Assembly (NCBI GenBank): GCA_040757205.1
Contig: JBFLXL010000001.1
Location: forward strand, 1 to 64,000
Direction: 5' to 3'
Length of the DNA stretch: 64,000 bases
DNA from: Bacillota bacterium
GTDB lineage: Bacteria; Bacillota; Desulfotomaculia; Desulfotomaculales; Desulforudaceae
A program made the translations under genes and the position numbers. Under the pieces are notes generated by a model. The model worked only from the letters and a program-made list of their open reading frames with translations, was not told the origin of the DNA and ran no database searches. Positions 35,320 through 45,548 of this stretch are shown here, one piece after another (within the stretch, counting starts at the first letter, position 1; every line of letters begins with the position of its first letter).

Positions 35320-36204
35320 GTGAGCCTTGAAAGCCAACTGCTCCAGTACCTGATTTCCGGCCTGACCCTGGGGAGCATCTACGCCCTGATCGCCATCGGG
35401 CTGGTGGTGACCTTCAACATCACCGGGATCTTCAACCTGGCGCTGGGCGAGTTCGTGACCCTGGGGGCCTTGGTATCCATCGCCCTGTATGCCGCCGGCT
35501 TGCCGCTCATCGCGGCCTTCGCGCTGGCCGTGCTCATCGCGGCGGCGCTGGGCGCGGTCATGGAGCGGACGGCGATTCACCCGGCGCGGAAAGCCAACGC
35601 GACCATCCTAACGCTGGTGATCATCACCATCGGTGTGGGTATCGCCATCCGGGGTGCGTCCCTGCTTATCTGGGGGACGCACCCCTATATCCTGCCCTCT
35701 TTTTCCGAACACGCCCCTTTCACGGTCGGGGGGGCCGTCGTCATCCCCCAGAGCCTCTGGATCCTGGGGTTGGCCGTGGTTTGCGTGGCGGCTCTCTTTG
35801 CGTTTTTTGAGTTCACCTATCTCGGCAAAGCCGTCCGGGCCTGCGTGATGAACCGGACGGCCGCCCGCCTGGTGGGTATCAACCCGCAACGGCTGTCGCT
35901 GGCCGCCTTTACCGCCACCGGCGCCCTGGGGGCGCTCGCGGGTATTTTCATCGCGCCGATCACCTTTGCCACCTACGACATGGGCTTCATGCTGGGCTTG
36001 AAAGCCTTTGTGGCCGCCATCCTCGGCGGGGTGACCAACGTCCCCGGGGCCATTGTCGGCGGGTTTTTGCTGGGCATTCTGGAAGCTTTCGGGGTGGGAC
36101 TGGTCGGTTCGGGACTCAAAGACGCAGTGGCGATGATCGTGATGATCCTGGTCATGTTGATTCGCCCTACGGGCATTCTTGGGGCCTTCCGGCGCGAAGC
36201 ATAA
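35320..36204 (+). CDS. livH: Branched-chain amino acid ABC transporter permease LivH
   Basis: A 294-residue inner-membrane permease with about eight hydrophobic helices. Family features: the N-terminal GLTLGSIYALIAIGL, FNLALGEFVTLGA and the EAA-like cytoplasmic loop MNRTAARLVGINPQRL. GTG start at 35320 with GGAGAGG upstream. Confidence 0.93.
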   Translation: MSLESQLLQYLISGLTLGSIYALIAIGLVVTFNITGIFNLALGEFVTLGALVSIALYAAGLPLIAAFALAVLIAAALGAVMERTAIHPARKANATILTLVIITIGVGIAIRGASLLIWGTHPYILPSFSEHAPFTVGGAVVIPQSLWILGLAVVCVAALFAFFEFTYLGKAVRACVMNRTAARLVGINPQRLSLAAFTATGALGALAGIFIAPITFATYDMGFMLGLKAFVAAILGGVTNVPGAIVGGFLLGILEAFGVGLVGSGLKDAVAMIVMILVMLIRPTGILGAFRREA

Positions 36205-36232
36205 TGATTTCCCGGGTGATGAAGTGGAATTA

Positions 36233-37221
36233 GTGAAAAAAAACAAAAACGTCATCCTGATCGTCTTGATCGCCGCCCTGTTCGCCGTCTTCCCCCTGAT
36301 GGTCACGAGCGGGTATTATCTCGGGATTCTGGTGATCGTGGGACTCTACTCCATTGTGGCGATCGGCTTGGGACTGCTTTTGGGTTACGCCGGCCAGGTG
36401 TCCTTCGGCCAGGCGGCCTTCTATGGTTTGGGGGCCTACACCGCCGCCATTCTGTCCGGGACCTACGGCTGGCCGCCGCTTTTGGCGCTTGCCGCGGCGC
36501 CCTTCCTGCCTGCGGTGGTGGCGGCGGTGATCGGGCAGCCGATTCTAAAGCTTAAGGAGCATTTCCTGGTGCTGGCCACCCTTGGCTTCGGCATCCTGGT
36601 CTACATCCTGATGAAGGAGTTCGTGGACCTAACGGGCGGGCCGTCCGGCTACACCGGGATTCCGTACTTGAGCATCGGGGGCCTCGTGCTCACTACCGAC
36701 AAACAGTTCTTCTACCTGGTCTGGTTTCTGGCCTTTCTGACCCTGGTGGGCGCCTGGAACCTGGTGAACAGCCGGATGGGCCGGGCGTTGCGGGCGATTC
36801 ACGGCAGCGAACAGGCCGCCGAGGCCGCCGGGATCGACACCGCCCGCCTGAAGCTATATGTGTTCATCCTGAGCGCTTTCCTCGCCGGCTTGGCCGGTGG
36901 CCTTTATGCCTTCTACATCACTTTCGTCAGCCCGTCGCCTTTCGGCTTCCACGCCTCCATCCAGTTCGTGCTGATGGCCGTCGTGGGCGGGGCGGCCACC
37001 GTCTGGGGACCGGTGGTGGGCGCGTTTGTCATCGTCGGCCTGATTGAATTCCTGCGCTGGGCGGTACCGGTAGTGCTTCCGAAGGCCGGCGGGGAGTTCG
37101 AGATCATTTTCTTCGGTATCATCCTGGTGTTGGTCCTCCTTTTCCGCCCCGAGGGGATCATGAGCCACAAACGCCGCAAACAGCGTTCACAGCCGGAGGC
37201 GGGTAAGGAGGCGGCCGGAAC

Positions 37222-37234
<13 letters not shown>
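36233..37234 (+). CDS. livM: Branched-chain amino acid ABC transporter permease LivM
   Basis: The second permease subunit, 333 residues, with about nine helices and the LivM hallmarks LLLGYAGQVSFGQAAFYGLGAYTAA and GRALRAIHGSEQAAEAAGID. The longer open frame from 36179 starts inside livH; I place the start at GTG 36233, 11 nt after GGGTGATG. It overlaps livG by 13 bp. Confidence 0.93.
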
Positions 37235-37979
<745 letters not shown>

Positions 37980-37980
<1 letters not shown>

Positions 37981-38696
37981 TGCTGACGGTAAAGGATCTC
38001 ACGGTGTTCCGGGGCCACATCCGGGTATTAAACGGCCTGACCTTTTCGGTGTCCGCCGGTGAAATCGTGGCCGTGCTGGGGGCGAACGGCGCCGGCAAGA
38101 GCACGCTGGTCGGGGTCCTGGCCGGGCTTTACCCGCCCGCGGCCGGGGAGATCGTCTTTCAGAACCGGAACCTCACCGGCCGGCCGCCGGAAGCCGTGGT
38201 GCACGCCGGTATCAGCCTGGTGCCGGAACACCGCCAGCTCTTCGCGGGCTTGACCGTCCGGGACAACCTGATTCTGGGAGCCTACCACCGCTACCGCGAC
38301 GCCAAGAAGGAACTGCCGCAGCTGCTGGAGGACGTGTACCGCCTGTTTCCAGCCCTGCGCGAAAAACAGAACAAGCCCGCCCAGACCTTAAGCGGCGGCC
38401 TGCAGCAGATGCTGGCCATCGGGCGGGGGCTGATGGCCGACCCGCGCCTCCTGCTGTTGGACGAACCGTCCATGGGCCTAGCCCCGCTGGTGGTGCGCGA
38501 AATAATGACCACTCTGTCCGACCTGCGCGCCAAGGGCCAGACCATCATCCTGGTGGAGCAGAACGCCCACGCCGCCCTCAAGATCGCCGACCGGGCCTGG
38601 GTCCTGGAGCGCGGCCGCATCGCCCTGTCCGACACCGCCGAAAACCTCCGCCAGGACGCCCGCATCCAAGCCGCATATCTGGGCCACCGCCAGTAA
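37980..38696 (+). CDS. livF: Branched-chain amino acid ABC transporter ATPase LivF
   Basis: Second ABC ATPase, 238 residues: Walker A GANGAGKST, signature LSGGLQQMLAIGRGLM, Walker B LLLLDEPSMGLAP. Its ATG overlaps the livG stop (TAATG). It completes the five-gene livKHMGF operon. Confidence 0.95.
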
Positions 38697-38943
38697 GTCG
38701 ACAAAAAGCCCACGTTGAGACTGACCAGCTTCAAGTCCACTCTTTTCATGAATTCTCCCGAATTTGACTCCTGCTCCAGTCCATCTCTTTGCTTCCAAAA
38801 CAGAAACAGCAAACAGAAGGAATTGTCACTGCCGCGAAGAATCAAGCATTTGGGGGCTATGTGGATATATATGGATGCTGGGTAAAAAATTTGGCAGATT
38901 GTACTATTGCGGTGCATCAAAAACTGCTGTTTGGAGGCGCAGG
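38697..38943. other. Low-GC boundary region
   Basis: 247 bp between livF and the methyltransferase, clearly poorer in GC than livF. I see no terminator, promoter or reading frame that I can defend. It marks the left edge of the compositionally different module. Confidence 0.5.
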
Positions 38944-39672
38944 ATGACCAGAAGCCACGCCAACTTATGGCAACTGTATGCTCGGGTTTATGACTCCGTT
39001 ATATTGTTGTTTCTGCCATATAGAGACTTGACACATAAGGTGGTCGACAGACTAAAACCCACACCCGGCGCACGTATTCTTGATGCCGGCTGCGGTACCG
39101 GCAACTTGATAGTGCATCTTGTTAAGACGCGGTCGGATGTAGAAGCGGTTGGTATCGACTTTTCCGAAGCGATGTTGCGCCGTGCCGGGAAGAAAAGCAA
39201 ACAACTGCGGACGGTCACTCTTCTGGAGGCGGATCTGAACGAATGGCTGCCGTTTGGTGACGGAGAGTTTGACGGGATCACGTGCGTAAATGTACTGTAC
39301 GCTGTCAAGAGGCCGTCATTTTTGCTGAATGAGATGAACAGGGTGCTTCGAACAAGTGGAATAATTGTATTGGCCACCCCGATATTCAAAACAAAGATGA
39401 GTCTTATTTTCAGTGAGCACGTTGCCGGTCTGAGGAGATCATATGCTCGGTTATGGCCGCTGGTACTGACTATGCAAATCGCCCGTGTGGCGCCTTCGGC
39501 AATTCCTTTTTTGTTGATCAACAAATTCATTCAAGAAGAACAAGCGTTTCACTTTTTTCAGGAAGAGGAACTACGGCTGCTTGCTGAAGAATGTGGTTTT
39601 CGAATCGATTCCCTTGAGAAAGCCTACGGGGGACAAGTATGGCTCCTCGCTGGGCGAAAGGAAACCGGATAG
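38944..39672 (+). CDS. SAM-dependent methyltransferase (class I)
   Basis: A 242-residue class I methyltransferase related to the UbiE/COQ5 group. SAM-binding motif I is ILDAGCGTGNLIVHL, followed by the acidic motif II VGIDFSEAML and motif III/post I LPFGDGEFDGITCVNVLYAV. After the core a hydrophobic helical part (about residues 145-200) could contact a lipid or membrane. ATG at 38944 has GGAGG upstream. Base composition and codon use are AT-richer than the rest of the window. It lies just upstream of an atypical ketosynthase, so a fatty or polyketide-like methyl acceptor is plausible but unproven. Confidence 0.85.
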   Translation: MTRSHANLWQLYARVYDSVILLFLPYRDLTHKVVDRLKPTPGARILDAGCGTGNLIVHLVKTRSDVEAVGIDFSEAMLRRAGKKSKQLRTVTLLEADLNEWLPFGDGEFDGITCVNVLYAVKRPSFLLNEMNRVLRTSGIIVLATPIFKTKMSLIFSEHVAGLRRSYARLWPLVLTMQIARVAPSAIPFLLINKFIQEEQAFHFFQEEELRLLAEECGFRIDSLEKAYGGQVWLLAGRKETG

Positions 39673-39712
39673 AGGATCATAAACCGTTGAACACCAATGG
39701 GAGCTGATGTGA

Positions 39713-40945
39713 ATGACCGAAGCGGTAATCACCGGGCTGGGTCCCGTAGCGCTAAACGGTCTCGGTAAAGATCGGTTCTGGGAAGCCCTTAGGAATGGAA
39801 AGGCAGGGATTTGTCCAGTAGTCCATTCCCAAGGGGATAGACACTCAAGGGAAATCGCTGGCCGGATTCCACGAAGCTGGATCTTGGAGAGAGACTCGTA
39901 CTCCCATTTCAACGGTGCTTCCTGGCGCACTAAGTTGATTGTGGCTGCTGCACGCCTGGCTCTTCAGGACGCAGGGCTTACTCAAACGGAGTATTCCTCC
40001 TGCCGTGCCAGCGTCATCATGGGCGCGAGCAACATTGATATGGAGGTCACTGAGAGAGAACTCGCCGTTTATATGGAATCGGGTGCCGCGTGTCCTACGG
40101 GCATTGCCTCGGCTTCACCTCATGCAGCGGCTAGTGAAATTGCCCGGGAATTGAACTGTTCTGGGACGGTCCTCACCTTCACTGTCGCCTGTTCGTCCGG
40201 GTTAGTGAGTATTATTGCTGCAGTGGAGTCAATCCTGAGGGGCGAATCGGACTTGGTACTGGCGGGAGGGGGGGACGCCTCTGTGACTCCGTTTTTCGTC
40301 AACTCATTGTGTGCTACAGGTGTTCATCCGTCCAACTCAGGGAACGGTTCGGCGATGGCCAGCAAACCGTTTGATGCTCAGCGTGAAGGTGGTGTACTTA
40401 CTGAAGGCGCCGGAGTGGTCTTGGTGGAGAGTCTTGAACATGCTCGTCAGCGCGGAGCACACATCTATGCTCGAGTAACGGGTTGGGGTATTGCCAATGC
40501 GACATCACCCAAGTTACTAAGGGAGGCGTTTGCGTCCGCAATGGAGCAGTCCTTGGCTAGGGCAGGACTTAGTCCAGGTATGATCGATTATGTTTCCGCC
40601 CATGCTCCCGGAATTCAACTGTCGGACAGGCTGGAAGTGCAAGCGATCAAGGACGTATTTGGAGTGCAAGCTTACAATTTGGCGGTTGGCTCAATCAAGT
40701 CCATGATCGGTAATCCGATGGCGGCCTCGGGCCCCCTTCAAGTCATTGCAGCAGCCCAAAGTATAGAACACGGATACCTACCACCCACCACCAATTACCA
40801 ACATCCCGATCCGCACTGTGATCTGGATTTTGTACCCAACCTAGGAAGAGTGGCCCGAATCCGCAAGGTAATGGTCAACTCTTCCGGTATTGGGGGTTGT
40901 ATAGCATCCCTGATAGTGACCAAAGTCAATCCTGGGTCGAGATAA
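39713..40945 (+). CDS. FabF-like ketosynthase with Cys-His-Asn active site
   Basis: A 410-residue thiolase-fold condensing enzyme, clearly FabF-related over its whole length. Cys160 (FTVACSSGL) and His297 (SAHAPG) are kept, as is the Lys329 of KSM, but the second active-site His, expected in KSMTGH, is Asn334 (KSMIGN). The loop after His297 (APGIQLSD for GTSTSLND) is also changed. Cys-His-Asn is the arrangement of FabH-type enzymes. The housekeeping fabF at 13983 has a normal active site, so this is a specialised paralog. It ends 5 nt before the start of a sensor kinase gene, so both are almost certainly one transcript. Moderate GC suggests transfer. Confidence 0.85.
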   Translation: MTEAVITGLGPVALNGLGKDRFWEALRNGKAGICPVVHSQGDRHSREIAGRIPRSWILERDSYSHFNGASWRTKLIVAAARLALQDAGLTQTEYSSCRASVIMGASNIDMEVTERELAVYMESGAACPTGIASASPHAAASEIARELNCSGTVLTFTVACSSGLVSIIAAVESILRGESDLVLAGGGDASVTPFFVNSLCATGVHPSNSGNGSAMASKPFDAQREGGVLTEGAGVVLVESLEHARQRGAHIYARVTGWGIANATSPKLLREAFASAMEQSLARAGLSPGMIDYVSAHAPGIQLSDRLEVQAIKDVFGVQAYNLAVGSIKSMIGNPMAASGPLQVIAAAQSIEHGYLPPTTNYQHPDPHCDLDFVPNLGRVARIRKVMVNSSGIGGCIASLIVTKVNPGSR

Positions 40946-40949
40946 CGTT

Positions 40950-43523
40950 ATGGATAGTCTTACCCTAATACCGACATTTGTCGGTCTGACATCGGCAGCG
41001 CTGGGCTTGACAGCGGTGACCTTTTTGTATCTAGGTGTTACCGTCTTCAGGAGAAATCCTCAGTCCCTTTTGCACCGCATTTTTTTGGCGTTGTCTTTGA
41101 ACGCTTCTCTTTGGGTTTTTGCCGTTCTAATGATTTCCTTAGTTGAAGAATACCAGACCCTCGTGTTTTGGATGAGGTTTGCACACGCCGTTGCGTCAAT
41201 TGTTCCGTGTTTTGTCATCGCCTTAGTGTACACCTTTGAAACTGACAGAAAATACCCGAAGGCAAAGGTGTTTGGTATTTTTGTCTTGGGGCTGATTCTG
41301 GGGGTCTTAAGCATGACCCCGGCAATCATCAGCGATGTAGCATACCCCCTTGAAGAAAAGAATCTGGTCTACGGCAACTGGTTCGTCCTGTATCCGCTGT
41401 TCTTTAGTGGGGTCATAGCCTTCGCTCTGTACAAACTATTGCGTTTATTACGAAAAACACGTGGAATAGCTCGGCTGCAACTGCGATACTTTTTTGGAGG
41501 TCTCCTGGCTTCTTTCATTATAGGCAGCTTGGCAAACCTTTTTCTCCCTTGGATCGGCCTGACAAGCGTGGCTATTCGAAATCTGGGGCCACTATCCATT
41601 ATGGTTGCCATATCCATGATTACCTATGCGATTCTGCGCTACCGCCTGATGGACATTCGTTTGGCTTTCGGCACCGGTCTCACTTACGGATTTGCTGTTG
41701 TCATCCTGTTCGTCGTGACCGCCTTGCCGGCCTATGTAATGGAAACCGTTTTCAATGTCCGGATGGAGGCCTTGTTTTACTATTACATAATATTTGTGGC
41801 GGGCACGGTCGTTATCCTTTTCCGGCCGTTGAGAAACGGGCTGGAGTCTTTGGTCCACCGCTTTTACCACCGTAGAGCATACGACTACTTCAACGCCTTA
41901 CTCGCTGCCAACAAGACGACCGTTACCATTCTTGACCGGGATAGGCTCTTGAAATTCCTGATTGACAAGTGGGTAAGCACCATCGGCATCGTCGGCGTCG
42001 TCTTTTTCCTCAGGGGGCTCGACGGCCGCTTCATTCCGGTGGCCGAAAGGCGCCCGCCGGCGCACGCCCCTGAAGACAATGGCAAGGCCCGCACGCAGGC
42101 GGAAGTGGAGCACGCGGTCAAAGAGGGTCACGCCCTTGAAGACGATAGTGAGGCCCGCACGCCGGGCCGGGCGCTCATATCTCATCTGGAGGAGCACGGG
42201 GACGTGCTTCTTTTTACCGACTTAAGAGGTCTTGCCCCACGGGAGAAGGGGCAGTTGCTTGCCCGGCAAATGGCCGCACTCCGAGCCGAGGCCGCGGTTC
42301 CGGTGATCATAGATGGGCGGCTGGAAGGGATATTCTTTCTGGGATCCAAGATCTCGGGCGAACCCTATTCGCAGGAAGACGTGAAGCTGCTGGCCACGCT
42401 GGTGTCGCAAGTCGCCATTTCTTTGAAAAACGCGCAGCTCTACCAGGAAGTACTGGTAATGAAACGGTACTTGGAGAACGTGCTGGAAAACATAGGCAAC
42501 GGCTTAATTGCGGTTGATTGGTCGGGCACTATCACCACCTTTAACAGCGCCGCCGAGAGGTTGACCGGAATATCCGCCGGAGAGGCACTGGGGAAAAAGG
42601 CGGACGAGGTCCTTGACCCGGCGATAAGCGGGCTGATAGTCCAGGCGATGGAGACCGCCGAAGCGAAGAGTAAAGTGGAATTGGAGCTTCAGGCCGGGGA
42701 GGCCGTCCGCTTCGTTTCCTGCAGCACGGCGGTGGTGGAGGCGCCGGAGAGTGGGCGGCGCGGCGCGATTCTAGTGATGAGCGACGTTACGCAGGTCAAG
42801 GAACTGGAACGTGAGAAAAGCCAGATCGAGCGGCTGGCGTCCCTGGGTCAGGTGGCGGCCGGCATAGCGCACGAGATCAAAAACCCGCTGGTTTCGATCA
42901 AAACATTTGCGGAGCTTTTGCCGGAGAAGTATGAAAACCCGGAGTTTCGCCTTGATTTCTCCCGCATCGTCAGTCAGGAAATTGAACGGATCAATAACCT
43001 GGTGACGGAGCTTCTGAGTTTCACCCGCAGTTCCCGGCTGCAGTGTGAAGAGGTCGACGCCGAAGCCCTTATGGACGAGGTGCTGCTTTTGTTGTCGCCC
43101 CAGATGGACAGGCAGAATGTTCGTGTGAAAAGACAATATGACCCCGGAGTGCGCCCTCTCTGGGCGGATAAGAACCAGTTGAAGCAAGCGTTTCTTAACG
43201 TTTGCCTGAATGGCATCCAGGCTATGACCGGCGGGGGCGAACTTAGGATATCCATCCTTGCCGAATCCGGCAGGGATCACACAGGTAAAGATATTGCCCC
43301 GGGAGGAAAGGTGAAGATCGTTGTCGAAGATACAGGAGTGGGTATTTCTGCCAAGGAAAAAGACCGAGTTTTCGACCCGTTTTTCACCACCAAGCCCGAA
43401 GGTGTGGGCATCGGGTTGAGCATCAGTCACAAAATCGTGGTCGACCATGGGGGGACCATCCAGATCAGAAGCAGGCAGGGGGAGGGCGCAACCTTTGAAA
43501 TTTGCCTTCCGGTTGCCGGTTAG
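40950..43523 (+). CDS. 7TM-GAF-PAS sensor histidine kinase
   Basis: An 857-residue membrane kinase. Residues 1-300 hold about nine hydrophobic helices of the 7TM histidine-kinase sensor type ending YAILRYRLMDIR; then a GAF-like domain (about 320-500), a PAS domain (about 510-610), HisKA with His641 (GIAHEIKNPL) and an intact HATPase (N box, DTGVGIS, GVGIGLSIS). A pair of imperfect repeats (HAPEDNGKART / HALEDDSEART) lengthens the GAF domain. GC rises sharply near 41.9 kb, between membrane and GAF parts. ATG 5 nt after the ketosynthase stop. The multi-helix sensor suits a hydrophobic ligand. Confidence 0.88.
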   Translation: MDSLTLIPTFVGLTSAALGLTAVTFLYLGVTVFRRNPQSLLHRIFLALSLNASLWVFAVLMISLVEEYQTLVFWMRFAHAVASIVPCFVIALVYTFETDRKYPKAKVFGIFVLGLILGVLSMTPAIISDVAYPLEEKNLVYGNWFVLYPLFFSGVIAFALYKLLRLLRKTRGIARLQLRYFFGGLLASFIIGSLANLFLPWIGLTSVAIRNLGPLSIMVAISMITYAILRYRLMDIRLAFGTGLTYGFAVVILFVVTALPAYVMETVFNVRMEALFYYYIIFVAGTVVILFRPLRNGLESLVHRFYHRRAYDYFNALLAANKTTVTILDRDRLLKFLIDKWVSTIGIVGVVFFLRGLDGRFIPVAERRPPAHAPEDNGKARTQAEVEHAVKEGHALEDDSEARTPGRALISHLEEHGDVLLFTDLRGLAPREKGQLLARQMAALRAEAAVPVIIDGRLEGIFFLGSKISGEPYSQEDVKLLATLVSQVAISLKNAQLYQEVLVMKRYLENVLENIGNGLIAVDWSGTITTFNSAAERLTGISAGEALGKKADEVLDPAISGLIVQAMETAEAKSKVELELQAGEAVRFVSCSTAVVEAPESGRRGAILVMSDVTQVKELEREKSQIERLASLGQVAAGIAHEIKNPLVSIKTFAELLPEKYENPEFRLDFSRIVSQEIERINNLVTELLSFTRSSRLQCEEVDAEALMDEVLLLLSPQMDRQNVRVKRQYDPGVRPLWADKNQLKQAFLNVCLNGIQAMTGGGELRISILAESGRDHTGKDIAPGGKVKIVVEDTGVGISAKEKDRVFDPFFTTKPEGVGIGLSISHKIVVDHGGTIQIRSRQGEGATFEICLPVAG
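42063..42162. repeat. In-frame imperfect 34-bp duplication within the kinase gene
   Basis: The segments 42063-42096 and 42129-42162 match at 29 of 34 positions, offset by 66 bp (22 codons), so the reading frame is kept. They encode HAPEDNGKART and HALEDDSEART in the GAF-like domain. Confidence 0.85.
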
Positions 43524-43586
43524 GCGGTTTTCTCAGCGGATAAAACCAGCGCAACAGTCTGCCGAGACGGGGGAGAGGGAATCGAC

Positions 43587-45548
43587 TTGAAGATGGTGCT
43601 CGTCGTTTCCAAAAACAACGGCAGCCTCGGGGCAATCAGGGGCCTTATTCCGGAGCGGTATACCCTGATGGATGCCGACATGGGGTCCGAGGGGATGCAT
43701 TTGCTGCGCAGCATCATTACGGGGGTGGTGCTGGTGGACGCCGCCGCCCCCGGCGTTTTGCCCTGGATTGAGGAAGCAGAGCGGTTGAGGCCGGATCTCA
43801 CCTACATCGGGGTTACCGACAGCCCCAATCCGGACCGGACCCTGTCGCAGCGCTTCTATGATCTTCTTCAGCCTCCCTTCACGTCGGTCCGGCTGGACCG
43901 CGCTCTGGCCCGGGCCTGGGAAAGAACGGAACTTGCTTTCGTGGCGCGAAGCCTGAAAAAACCGGCCGACCGCAGGGAACACCCCGCTCATATCAGGCCC
44001 GCGGTCCCAAACAGGCAGCGAGGGCGCGTGTGTGAACTATCCAAGGTGCTGAACAACAGCCTGAACCAAGACCGTCTCCTGGAGCTTTTCCTGGACGCCG
44101 TTGCGGGACTGGCTCCCGTGGGGAAGATGTCCGTACTGCTGGCGGACGAGAGCGGCGGAGAATATCGGGTCCGCAAACAAAGGGGTCTGGCCCCGGAGTT
44201 CTGCTCCAAACTGCGGTTCGACTCCTCTCGGGGACTTATTGCCTGGTTGGCCGCCGAGGGGCGCCTCCTCCGCGTTGGAGAAACCAACGGCGAAAACCTG
44301 CTTTTCACCACCGAAGCCTTACAAGAGATGCAACTTCTGCAGGCCGTGGTGAGCGTACCGCTGTCGGCTCACGGGCGGTTGATCGGCGCCCTGAACCTGG
44401 GGCCCAAGGTAACCGGCGCCGAGTACGGCGACGAAGAATTGGAGACTCTCTATATCCTTTCCGGAAATGTAGCCGTGGCTCTGCAGGATATCGATTTGCA
44501 TCATCGGCTCCAGCACCAAAAATCGTACATCGAGAGCATCCTCCGGCGTATGAACAGTGGGGTCGTGGCTATCAATTGTGAAGAACGGGTTATTACCTTC
44601 AACAGCCGTGCTCAGGAAATACTGAAGTTGGATCCGGAACAGGTGCTGGGCCGGGACTTGCGTTCCCTGCCGAGCCCCTTGGGCGATTTGCTCTACGACA
44701 CCATGTCCACGGCCCGGACTTACGATAGGGAGGAAGTTCAGCTGGCGCGCGGGCGCGTTCCCCTGGAGGTCAGCATTTACCAGCTGGTTAACGGCACCGC
44801 TGTCCTGGGAAGCGTCATGATCCTTGATGACATCTCCGAGCGCAAACAGCTCGAAATGGAACGGCGCCAAGCCGATCAACTTGATGTGCTGAACAAATTC
44901 GTCGGCCAACTGGCGCACGAGATAAAGAACCCGATGGTGGCCATTCAGACCTTTTCGGAACTCCTGCCTGAGAAGTACGAAGATGGTGACTTCAGGGACT
45001 TTTTCACACGGACGGTGCGCCAAGAGGTCAAGCGGTTGAACGAGTTGGTGGAACAACTAATCGCCTTTTCGTCACCCTTATCATATAAGTTTGTTGTTTG
45101 CGAGATCCACGAGGTCCTTCGGCTGGGAGTCTCACTATTAAGGGAGCAGGGCAAGGGAACCGATATGACTGTAGAGGCGGCATACTGTGAAGAACTGTTG
45201 TACGTCAGGGCCGACCGAATTCTGCTGGCGAGAGCGTTTTCCTACCTGCTGAATTCATTTCTACCCAATGAACAAGGGGGGAGTATACACATTAAGACCG
45301 TTGGCGACCAAAGTCTTTTCAGTCATGGTGGTGTTGTCATTGCCTTTCGAAGCTTAGGAATCAGCGTGGCTGGTGAAGAACCGGAGAATATGTTTAATCC
45401 ACTTCGCGTCATCAGGAATAGCCACATTTCTCTTGAATTGCCGGTAAGCCGGAAAATTATCGAGGATCACGGGGGCCGGATTAAGGCGTCATTGACAAAA
45501 AGCAAAGGACTTGAGTTCTCCGTCTCAATGCCCACAATTGCCCAATGA
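43587..45548 (+). CDS. Cytoplasmic GAF-PAS histidine kinase-like protein with degenerate ATPase domain
   Basis: A 653-residue soluble protein: an N-terminal pseudo-receiver (1-115), a GAF domain (about 150-300), PAS (about 310-420) and HisKA with His443 (QLAHEIKNPM). The C-terminal HATPase fold is damaged: the DxGxG box is replaced by RSLGISV, and the GTGLGL box by SHISLEL, although KIIEDHGGRI survives. From about 45060 the DNA is AT-richer than the rest of the gene. It probably cannot bind ATP and may serve as dimer partner, phospho-acceptor or scaffold for the upstream kinase. TTG start at 43587; ATG at 43593 is possible. Confidence 0.82.
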   Translation: MKMVLVVSKNNGSLGAIRGLIPERYTLMDADMGSEGMHLLRSIITGVVLVDAAAPGVLPWIEEAERLRPDLTYIGVTDSPNPDRTLSQRFYDLLQPPFTSVRLDRALARAWERTELAFVARSLKKPADRREHPAHIRPAVPNRQRGRVCELSKVLNNSLNQDRLLELFLDAVAGLAPVGKMSVLLADESGGEYRVRKQRGLAPEFCSKLRFDSSRGLIAWLAAEGRLLRVGETNGENLLFTTEALQEMQLLQAVVSVPLSAHGRLIGALNLGPKVTGAEYGDEELETLYILSGNVAVALQDIDLHHRLQHQKSYIESILRRMNSGVVAINCEERVITFNSRAQEILKLDPEQVLGRDLRSLPSPLGDLLYDTMSTARTYDREEVQLARGRVPLEVSIYQLVNGTAVLGSVMILDDISERKQLEMERRQADQLDVLNKFVGQLAHEIKNPMVAIQTFSELLPEKYEDGDFRDFFTRTVRQEVKRLNELVEQLIAFSSPLSYKFVVCEIHEVLRLGVSLLREQGKGTDMTVEAAYCEELLYVRADRILLARAFSYLLNSFLPNEQGGSIHIKTVGDQSLFSHGGVVIAFRSLGISVAGEEPENMFNPLRVIRNSHISLELPVSRKIIEDHGGRIKASLTKSKGLEFSVSMPTIAQ

